From the NCBI GenBank assembly GCA_002437305.1, contig DJOW01000050.1:1-27355 (forward strand): 27,355 nt of DNA. The letters are read 5' to 3'. Under the pieces are notes generated by a model. That model was given only the letters and a program-made list of their open reading frames with translations. It was not told the origin of the DNA and did no database searches. Each line of letters opens with the position of its first letter. The stretch's first letter is position 1. The position numbers and the translations under genes are program-made. This DNA is from Bacteroidales bacterium UBA6428 (GTDB lineage: Bacteria > Bacteroidota > Bacteroidia > Bacteroidales > UBA932). Of this stretch, positions 1 through 5,874 are shown piece after piece.

Positions 1-731
1 GGGTTGTATGGCTTGTAAGGAGCCGGGCCGAGCCACATGTCGTAGTCCAGTTCAGCCGGAACAGGCTGAGGCACAAGGTTTTCCTTACCCGTCCAATAGA
101 ATTTCCAAGTGAATCCCGTGGCTCCGGAGATCCTCACAGTCAAAGGCCAGCCCAGAAGTCCGCTCTGAACGAGTTTCTTGAGTGGCTCCACCGTGGTTCC
201 AAGGCCGTAGAACGTGTCTTTGAACCGGAACCATGTGTCCAGACGGAAGATTCTGCCGTACTTGTTCACGGCCTCCACGACCTTCTGTCCTTCTCCGATT
301 GTCCTTGTCATAGGCTTCTCGCAGAAAATGTCCTTGCCGGCACGGCAAGCCTCCACGGCCATGATTCCGTGCCAATGAGACGGAGTGGCGATGTGCACTA
401 TGTCCACATTAGGATCGTGCACGAGATCCCTCCAGTCAGTGTAGGCCTGAAGCTTGGTTCCGAACTTCTCCACGCCCTTCTTCATGGCGTTGTCAAGATG
501 GTTCCTGTCCACATCACAGACGGAGACCAGACGGCAGCGCTCATCGCTTGCGAAATGAAGGCCACTCATGCCTATTCCGCCTGTCCCGATGATTCCGCGT
601 GTCAGCTGATCACTGGGAGCGACATGTTTCTTATTCCCTCCCATGGCCCCGAACACGTTGCGTGGCAGGATGGTAAAGAGCGCCAGCCCCGCCGCCGACT
701 TCTTCAAAAAACTTCTTCTGGATTCACCCAT
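1..731 (-). CDS. Tat-exported Gfo/Idh/MocA family oxidoreductase (C-terminus beyond the window)
   Basis: The minus-strand frame is open from the ATG at 731 to the left edge, giving 243 complete codons. The N-terminus carries a twin-arginine signal (SRRSFLKKSAAGLALF, residues 4-19), so export in a folded, cofactor-loaded state is expected. A Rossmann-type NAD(P) motif GTGGIG lies at about residues 49-54, and the family EKP motif (FCEKP) at about 136-140. These two motifs and their spacing identify the Gfo/Idh/MocA fold. The substrate cannot be told from the visible part; in Bacteroidetes such exported members often act on sugars or as NAD-dependent glycosidases, which is an inference here. A -7 box TAAATTTG (764-771) lies about 35 bases upstream of the start, and the terminator of the ribosomal block lies upstream of that, so the gene is probably transcribed separately from the ribosomal genes. 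Confidence 0.9.
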   Translation of the reverse strand, partial: MGESRRSFLKKSAAGLALFTILPRNVFGAMGGNKKHVAPSDQLTRGIIGTGGIGMSGLHFASDERCRLVSVCDVDRNHLDNAMKKGVEKFGTKLQAYTDWRDLVHDPNVDIVHIATPSHWHGIMAVEACRAGKDIFCEKPMTRTIGEGQKVVEAVNKYGRIFRLDTWFRFKDTFYGLGTTVEPLKKLVQSGLLGWPLTVRISGATGFTWKFYWTGKENLVPQPVPAELDYDMWLGPAPYKPYN

Positions 732-763
732 AGTGCTATTGTGATTAAATTATTTCCTACACG

Positions 764-771
764 CAAATTTA
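764..771 (-). promoter_or_regulatory. Bacteroidetes -7 box for the Tat oxidoreductase gene
   Basis: On the minus strand this reads TAAATTTG, a full match to the Bacteroidetes -7 consensus TAnnTTTG. It would start transcription about 25 bases before the ATG at 731. No good TTTG -33 element was found at the expected distance, so the promoter may be weak or need an activator. Confidence 0.45.
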
Positions 772-845
772 CTTCATTTTTCCCTGCTCGCCACTGAAAC
801 CCGTTCTAATTTAAGAAAAAAGGACAGAAAATCACTCTGACACAA

Positions 846-885
846 CAAAAAAAAGAGTGGCGGGGATTGCTCTTCCCTGCCACCC
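846..885 (-). terminator. Rho-independent terminator after rpsC
   Basis: A 9-bp stem (857-865 paired with 875-883, one G-U pair) with a 9-base loop is followed on the minus strand by a T-rich run at 855-846. It lies 26 bases past the rpsC stop codon. It indicates that the ribosomal transcript ends after rpsC instead of running on into rplP-rpmC. Confidence 0.85.
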
Positions 886-910
886 GATCTATTCTGATGT
901 CTGAATATTC

Positions 911-1699
911 CTACTCAGCCTGACGGTCGTTGTTGCCACCACGACGGCCGCGGCCACCACGGTTGCCGCGACGGTCTCCGCGGTCACCGCCCCTGCGATC
1001 GCCACGGTCTCCGCGCGCAGGACGAGAACCACCCTGAGCGTTGGCAGCGGCTGCTGTGTTAGGAGTGAGATCCTGCTTGCCGTAACGCTCGCCGTTGCAG
1101 ATCCACACCTTGATTCCGAGCGCGCCTACCTTTGTGCTTGCGACAGCAAGAGCGTAGTCGATGTCAGCACGGAAAGTGTGCAGAGGTGTACGGCCTTCCT
1201 TGAACATCTCGCTTCTGGCCATTTCCGCGCCGCCTACACGGCCGCTGATCTGGATCTTGATGCCCTCGGCGCCTACTCTCATGGTTGAAGCGACAGCCAT
1301 CTTGATAGCCCTTCTGTAGGAAACACGTCCCTCGATCTGACGGGCGATGCTGTCAGCTACGATGTGAGCGTCAACCTCAGGTCTCTTGACCTCGAAGATG
1401 TTGATCTGGACATCCTTTCCTGTCACCTTCTTGAGTTCCTCCTTAAGCTTGTCTACCTCAGCGCCACCTTTTCCGATGATGAATCCTGGCCTTGCGGCGT
1501 GAATTGTCACAGTGATGAACTTAAGGGTTCTTTCGATGACAATCTTGGAGAGGCTAGCCTTGGAAAGACGCTCAGTCAGATACTTACGGATTTTGTAGTC
1601 CTCAGCGATCTTCTCAGCATAGTTACCACCACACCAGTTAGAGTCCCAACCACGGGTGATACCGATTCTGTTAGAAATAGGATTTGTTTTCTGTCCCAT
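911..1699 (-). CDS. rpsC: 30S ribosomal protein S3 with an RG-rich C-terminal tail
   Basis: Ribosomal protein uS3 sits on the head of the small subunit near the mRNA entry tunnel. The protein begins MGQKTNPISNRIGITRGWDS, the usual S3 start, and contains the KH-domain loop IIGKGG at about residues 74-79. At 262 residues it is about 30 longer than E. coli S3 (233). The extra length is a tail from about residue 227 made of repeated RGDRG/RRGG/RGNRGG units, ending GGNNDRQAE. The underlying DNA contains short direct repeats such as ACGGTCTCCGCG. The gene starts 1 base after the rplV stop, so translation is probably coupled, and it is the last gene of the block. Confidence 0.98.
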   Translation of the reverse strand: MGQKTNPISNRIGITRGWDSNWCGGNYAEKIAEDYKIRKYLTERLSKASLSKIVIERTLKFITVTIHAARPGFIIGKGGAEVDKLKEELKKVTGKDVQINIFEVKRPEVDAHIVADSIARQIEGRVSYRRAIKMAVASTMRVGAEGIKIQISGRVGGAEMARSEMFKEGRTPLHTFRADIDYALAVASTKVGALGIKVWICNGERYGKQDLTPNTAAAANAQGGSRPARGDRGDRRGGDRGDRRGNRGGRGRRGGNNDRQAE

Positions 1700-1700
1700 A

Positions 1701-2126
1701 TTACTTATTCTCCTCTACTGTTGTTGGTTTCTTGACATCAAGAATGATGGTGACGTGGTTGGAACGCTTGCGGATTCTTCCGGCACGGCCCTGAGGGCAA
1801 GGACGGATTCTCTTAAGCATACGGCCCTCGCCTACCATGATGGTCTTGACATAAACATTGCCATTGTCCAGCTCCCTGCTCTGATCCGGGTTTTTTGCTT
1901 CCCAGTTCGCAATGGCGCTGCGGAGAAGTTTCTCAAGACGGATGGACGGCTGCCTCTTCGAGAAATGAAGAAGATCAATCGCATGGTTTACCTCCACACC
2001 TCTCACAGTGTCTGCGACAAGACGCATCTTGCGAGGGGATGTAGGGACATCATTCAACTTAGCTATCGCTGTATTCTTTTTGGCTTCCTTGAACTTCTCA
2101 GCCATTAGTCTTTTACGAGCTCCCAT
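1701..2126 (-). CDS. rplV: 50S ribosomal protein L22
   Basis: Ribosomal protein uL22 lines the peptide exit tunnel. The core is recognised from the conserved stretch PTSPRKMRLVADTVRG and from the C-terminal beta-hairpin region containing RPCPQGRAGRIRKRSNH. It has 141 residues, longer than E. coli L22 (110) because of an N-terminal extension of about 20 residues. An internal Met (residue 8) is a possible alternative start. It lies 23 bases after rpsS and 1 base before rpsC, the standard S10-operon order. Confidence 0.98.
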   Translation of the reverse strand: MGARKRLMAEKFKEAKKNTAIAKLNDVPTSPRKMRLVADTVRGVEVNHAIDLLHFSKRQPSIRLEKLLRSAIANWEAKNPDQSRELDNGNVYVKTIMVGEGRMLKRIRPCPQGRAGRIRKRSNHVTIILDVKKPTTVEENK

Positions 2127-2149
2127 AATGAATTCTCCTTTGATAATTA

Positions 2150-2419
2150 CTACTTATTGTTGCCCGAATGGCCTTTGAAAGTTCTGGTCGGCGCGAATTC
2201 GCCGAGTTTGTGGCCAACCATGTTCTCAGTGATGTAAACAGGAATGAACTTGTTTCCATTATGAACTGCGACAGTATGGCCTACAAAGTCAGGGGAGATC
2301 ATGCTGGCACGGGACCAGGTCTTGACGACCTCCTTCTTCTTGCTACCATCATTCATAGCAAGAATTCTCTTTTCCAGGGCTTCCTGGATGTATGGACCTT
2401 TTCTTAATGAACGACTCAT
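2150..2419 (-). CDS. rpsS: 30S ribosomal protein S19
   Basis: Ribosomal protein uS19 is in the head of the small subunit and contacts the A-site finger. The 89 residues start MSRSLRKGPYI and contain the signature VHNGNKFIPVYITENMVGHK and the ending GEFAPTRTFKGHSG, typical of full-length S19. It lies 25 bases after rplB and 23 bases before rplV in the S10-operon order. Confidence 0.98.
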   Translation of the reverse strand: MSRSLRKGPYIQEALEKRILAMNDGSKKKEVVKTWSRASMISPDFVGHTVAVHNGNKFIPVYITENMVGHKLGEFAPTRTFKGHSGNNK

Positions 2420-2444
2420 AATCTTAAAGTTTAATTCCGTTTAA

Positions 2445-3272
2445 TTACTTCTTCTTTCTTCTCTCGATGATGAACCTGTTGGAAGTAGCCTTAGGATTAC
2501 GTGTCTTGTAACCCTTTGCAGGAAGTCCCTTACGTGAACGTGGGTGACCTCCGGAGGCACGACCTTCACCACCACCCATCGGGTGATCGACAGGGTTCAT
2601 CACGACTCCACGGTTGTGAGGCCTGCGACCGAACCAACGGCTGCGTCCGGCCTTTCCGTAAGACTCAAGATTATGATCTGCATTCGAAACGGTTCCAACG
2701 GTGGCACGGCATGTCACGAGCACCATTCTGGTCTCACCCGAAGGCAGGCGGAGAATGGCATAGTTGCCCTCACGGGCGGCAAGCTGCGCGAATGTACCGG
2801 CGGAACGCGCCATCGCGGCACCCTGACCAGGACGAAGCTCAATGTTGTGGACGAGCGTACCTACAGGGATCTCCGCGAGAGGGAGACAGTTGCCAAGCTC
2901 AGGTGAGACACCTGATCCGGACTCTATGATCTGTCCTACCTTGATTCCGGCAGGAGCGATGATGTACTTCTTGACACCATCCTCGTACTCGACGAGGGCG
3001 ATGCGGGCGCTACGGTTTGGATCATACTCGATGGTCTTGACAGTAGCCTTGATGTTGTCCTTGGTGCGCAGGAAATCGATGATGCGGTACATTCTCTTAT
3101 GTCCGCCGCCACGATAGCGAACGGTCATCTGACCTGTGTTGTTCCTACCACCTGTACTCTTAAGAGGTTCCAACAAAGCCTTGCACGGCTTCTTGGCAGT
3201 GATTTCATCAAATGCACTGATAGCCTTGTTCCTGGTACCAGGAGTAACCGGCTTGAATTTTCTGATTGCCAT
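2445..3272 (-). CDS. rplB: 50S ribosomal protein L2
   Basis: Ribosomal protein uL2 is needed for subunit joining and peptidyl-transferase function. At 275 residues it is full length. It shows the RNA-binding segment RYRGGGHKRMYRIIDF and the catalytic-centre loop HPMGGGEGRASGGHPRS, which carries the conserved histidine. The C-terminus KATSNRFIIERRKKK is basic, as is usual. It is positioned between rplW (14 bases upstream) and rpsS. Confidence 0.98.
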   Translation of the reverse strand: MAIRKFKPVTPGTRNKAISAFDEITAKKPCKALLEPLKSTGGRNNTGQMTVRYRGGGHKRMYRIIDFLRTKDNIKATVKTIEYDPNRSARIALVEYEDGVKKYIIAPAGIKVGQIIESGSGVSPELGNCLPLAEIPVGTLVHNIELRPGQGAAMARSAGTFAQLAAREGNYAILRLPSGETRMVLVTCRATVGTVSNADHNLESYGKAGRSRWFGRRPHNRGVVMNPVDHPMGGGEGRASGGHPRSRKGLPAKGYKTRNPKATSNRFIIERRKKK

Positions 3273-3286
3273 TGCCTTATACCTCT

Positions 3287-3577
3287 TTAAATGTTACTGT
3301 AGAAATCGATCTTGTCTTCACCGGCAAGTGTAACGTATGCCTTCTTGTAGTGATTGGCGCGGCCACGCAGCATTCCTGACTTGCTGTAACGGGACTTTCT
3401 CTTTCCGTGATAGTTCACGGTGTTGACGTCCTTTACAGTCACATTGTAGAACTGCTCCACCGCAGCCTTTATCTGAAGCTTGTTCGCTTCCCTGTCCACG
3501 ATAAAGCCGTAACGGTTGTACTTCTCAGTCTCAGCCGTGAGCTTCTCGGTTACTATTGGCTTGATTAAAATTCCCAT
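3287..3577 (-). CDS. rplW: 50S ribosomal protein L23
   Basis: Ribosomal protein uL23 sits at the exit of the peptide tunnel and is the docking site for trigger factor and SRP. The 96-residue protein begins MGILIKPIVTEKLTAETEKY, the usual L23 signature. It also has KLQIKAAVEQFYNVTVKDVNT, the conserved helix and strand. It lies 12 bases after rplD and 14 bases before rplB. Confidence 0.97.
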   Translation of the reverse strand: MGILIKPIVTEKLTAETEKYNRYGFIVDREANKLQIKAAVEQFYNVTVKDVNTVNYHGKRKSRYSKSGMLRGRANHYKKAYVTLAGEDKIDFYSNI

Positions 3578-3589
3578 CTCTTTGCGCTT

Positions 3590-4219
3590 TTAACGGTTGT
3601 TCCTGGCAGCGAGGACATCCTGCACACCGTCAACAAGCACCATTGAATCAGCGTTCATGATGGTGTAGGTGTTGATTTCGTCAACAGAGATGACCTTTAC
3701 CTCAGGGAGGTTACGTGATGAAAGGAAAATGTTTTTTGAATTCTCCGGAAGAACGACGAGAACCTTTCTCTGGCCAGCCTTGAGAGCGTCAAGGATGCGC
3801 ATAAGTTCTTTAGTCTTAGGAGCTTCCATAGTGAATGGCTCAACGAGGACGATAGCGTTCTCCTGCGCCTTGTAGGTAAGAGCCGAGCAGCGTGCGAGAG
3901 ACTTCAGCTTTTTGTTGAGCTTGAATCTGTACAGACGTGGCTTAGGTCCGAACACACGGCCGCCGCCAACGAAGATGTTGGACTTCAAGCTGCCATGACG
4001 CGCGCCGCCGCCGCCTTTCTGGCGACCCAACTTCTTGGTGGAATGAGCGTTCTCGCTGCGGTCCTTTGTTTTGGAGGTACCCTGACGCTGATTGGCAAGG
4101 TACTGAACGACATCAAGATAGATTGCATGGTCGTTCGGCTCCACACCGAACACCTTCTCGTCAAGAACAACCTTCTTTCCGGATTCCGATCCGTCAATTT
4201 TCAATACTGGTAATTCCAT
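3590..4219 (-). CDS. rplD: 50S ribosomal protein L4
   Basis: Ribosomal protein uL4 reaches the peptide tunnel and in some bacteria represses the S10 operon by binding its leader. The 209 residues contain the conserved loop KKLGRQKGGGGARHGS and the motif GGGRVFGPKPR, both diagnostic. The start 2 bases after the rplC stop implies translational coupling. Whether it autoregulates this operon is unknown. The leader upstream of rplC contains hairpins, but they are not shown to be an L4 target. Confidence 0.98.
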   Translation of the reverse strand: MELPVLKIDGSESGKKVVLDEKVFGVEPNDHAIYLDVVQYLANQRQGTSKTKDRSENAHSTKKLGRQKGGGGARHGSLKSNIFVGGGRVFGPKPRLYRFKLNKKLKSLARCSALTYKAQENAIVLVEPFTMEAPKTKELMRILDALKAGQRKVLVVLPENSKNIFLSSRNLPEVKVISVDEINTYTIMNADSMVLVDGVQDVLAARNNR

Positions 4220-4221
4220 AA

Positions 4222-4848
4222 CTAAAACTCTAATGCAAGATAAGAACCCTTGGCTCCCGGAACGGAACCCTTAATGACGAGAAGATTGTTCTCAGGAATA
4301 ACCTTGACAATCTCGAGGTTGAAGACCTTGACCCTTTCGTTGCCCATGTGGCCGCCCATGCGCATTCCGGGGAACACGCGGGAAGGCCATGATGAGGCTC
4401 CGAGAGAACCAGGCTTACGCAGTCTGTTGTGCTGACCGTGGGTCGCCCCGCCTACTCCGGCGAAATGATGACGGTGAACAACACCCTGGAAGCCACGACC
4501 TTTAGAAGTACCGACAACATCAACGTACTTGACATCATCGGTCACGATGTCGGTTACGGTGACGGTGTCTCCGAGCTTGAGCTCACCCTTGAAGTCAGCC
4601 TCGAACTCAACGAGCTTGCGCTTAGGGGTGGTTCCTGCCTTTTTGAAATGGCCCATAAGAGGCGCGCTGGCGTGTATCTCCTTCATTTCGTCATAGGCAA
4701 GCTGTACAGCGGCATAGCCGTCTTTTTCTACTGTACGCAATTGCGTGACAACACACGGACCAGCCTCGATGACGGTGCATGGAATGTTCTTTCCATCAGC
4801 ACCGAAAACGGAAGTCATTCCGATTTTCTTTCCAATTAATCCAGGCAT
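4222..4848 (-). CDS. rplC: 50S ribosomal protein L3, first gene of the block
   Basis: Ribosomal protein uL3 is an early assembly protein near the peptidyl-transferase centre. The 208-residue protein begins MPGLIGKKIGMTSVFGADG and includes the long-arm signature GRGFQGVVHRHHFAG followed by THGQHNRLRKPGSLG. Normally rpsJ lies directly upstream in Bacteroidetes and most other bacteria. Here there is instead a promoter and then the divergent cdaA gene. rplC is therefore the first gene of this transcript. Confidence 0.98.
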   Translation of the reverse strand: MPGLIGKKIGMTSVFGADGKNIPCTVIEAGPCVVTQLRTVEKDGYAAVQLAYDEMKEIHASAPLMGHFKKAGTTPKRKLVEFEADFKGELKLGDTVTVTDIVTDDVKYVDVVGTSKGRGFQGVVHRHHFAGVGGATHGQHNRLRKPGSLGASSWPSRVFPGMRMGGHMGNERVKVFNLEIVKVIPENNLLVIKGSVPGAKGSYLALEF

Positions 4849-4887
4849 TGGTTGATTAATTAATTGTAAATAAACATTTTACACTAT

Positions 4888-4905
4888 TCCGCAACATTTT
4901 GCGGA
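4888..4905 (-). promoter_or_regulatory. Inverted repeat at the 5' end of the rplC transcript
   Basis: A perfect 7-bp inverted repeat, TCCGCAA-4 bases-TTGCGGA, lies just downstream of the rplC -7 box, so the transcript would begin within or next to it. A second hairpin follows in the leader (TGTAAA-7 bases-TTTACA on the minus strand, about 4866-4884). They could be a 5' stabilising structure, an operator, or a target for ribosomal-protein feedback. The sequence does not decide between these. Confidence 0.5.
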
Positions 4906-4908
4906 CTG

Positions 4909-4939
4909 CAAAGGTAGTGTTTTTTTTTCAACTAACAAA
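4909..4939 (-). promoter_or_regulatory. Promoter of the ribosomal block
   Basis: On the minus strand TTTG (4939-4936) and TACCTTTG (4916-4909) are separated by exactly 19 bases. This is a full match to the Bacteroidetes sigma-ABfr promoter. The expected start is about 4903, giving a leader of about 55 bases before rplC. The A-rich spacer may add strength. Confidence 0.85.
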
Positions 4940-4987
4940 GTTTTCAACAAGCCTACTACCTAATAATCAGAGAAATCACCGTCAAGC

Positions 4988-5020
4988 CTTGGGGAATAAA
5001 TCAAGGATTAATTATCTTTG
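4988..5020 (+). promoter_or_regulatory. Promoter of the cdaA operon
   Basis: The -7 box TATCTTTG (5013-5020) fully matches TAnnTTTG. A TTGG element (4989-4992) lies 20 bases upstream at the -33 position. Predicted transcription starts near 5026, leaving a leader of about 15 bases before cdaA. The promoter is divergent from the rplC promoter about 80 bases away. Confidence 0.7.
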
Positions 5021-5040
5021 TACCACGAAATGGAACTGTA

Positions 5041-5874
5041 ATGCTTCTGAACATATTCGGATTCCTCAACATATCGTTTGCGGACATCCTTGACATACTG
5101 ATGGTGGCCATATTCATTTTCCTTGCGTTCAGATGGATAAGAGGCTCGGCGGCGATGAACATATTCGTCGCCGTCTTCCTCCTTTTCGTGCTCAGGGTGA
5201 TCGTGGCCGCCTTCAACATGAAACTGATGAACGCCCTGCTGGGGACCTTCATCGATGTGGGCGTGATCGCCCTCATCGTGATATTCCAACCCGAGGTGCG
5301 GCACTTCCTGATGAAGCTGGGCTCCCGGTACGGCGTGGCGGGTAAAAGCAGGGACTTCTTCAACAAACTGATGGGAATCCAGGAGCAGAAGATGGGCGGA
5401 GGCACAGTGAACGAGATCGCGGAGGCTTGCAGGGCCATGTCCGCGGACAAGACCGGCGCTTTGATCGTGTTCCCGCGAAAAGACTCGCTGGACTTCATTG
5501 TCGAAACCGGGGATCTAGTGGATGCAAAGGTCACAAGACGGTTGATAATGAACATATTCTTCAAGAACTCCCCCCTTCACGACGGAGCGATGATCATCAG
5601 CGGAGACAGGATAGTCGCGGCACGCTGCACCCTGCCAATCACCGGACGTACAGACATCCCGGCGCATTACGGCATGAGGCATAAGGCCGCGATAGGAATC
5701 TCCGAGGAGACCGACGCCGATGTGGTTGTGGTCTCGGAGGAAACCGGGGGGATCTCGTTCGTTCGCGGCGGCATCATCAAAAGCATAGGCAACATCAATG
5801 AGCTTAAGCTCCTTCTCAGCGCCGGGGAGGGTAGTTCAGAGGAAAAGTCCGCCAAGGAACAAAACAATTCATGA
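5041..5874 (+). CDS. cdaA: Membrane diadenylate cyclase CdaA (c-di-AMP synthase)
   Basis: Condenses two ATP into the second messenger c-di-AMP, which in other bacteria controls potassium and osmotic balance and cell-wall homeostasis. The 277-residue protein has about three N-terminal transmembrane helices (roughly residues 10-85), then a DAC domain. Active-site motifs are HDGA (DGA at residues 181-183) and RHK (213-215). The usual second motif is RHR, so the last position is a conservative change. The sequence GISEETDADVVVVSEETGGIS after it fits the CdaA family. The start was chosen because a promoter lies just upstream and no earlier start falls within the transcript. Its stop overlaps the mutS2 start by 4 bases (ATGA). 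The usual CdaA regulator (CdaR) and GlmM genes are not next to it. Confidence 0.95.
   Translation: MLLNIFGFLNISFADILDILMVAIFIFLAFRWIRGSAAMNIFVAVFLLFVLRVIVAAFNMKLMNALLGTFIDVGVIALIVIFQPEVRHFLMKLGSRYGVAGKSRDFFNKLMGIQEQKMGGGTVNEIAEACRAMSADKTGALIVFPRKDSLDFIVETGDLVDAKVTRRLIMNIFFKNSPLHDGAMIISGDRIVAARCTLPITGRTDIPAHYGMRHKAAIGISEETDADVVVVSEETGGISFVRGGIIKSIGNINELKLLLSAGEGSSEEKSAKEQNNS

Noticed and set aside
2501..2929. 142-codon plus-strand ORF opposite rplB
   Set aside because: It is antisense to a highly conserved ribosomal gene; composition is an artefact of the strong codon bias.
5001..5564. 187-codon minus-strand ORF opposite cdaA
   Set aside because: It is antisense to cdaA, which has a promoter, membrane helices and DAC motifs; the reverse frame has no features.
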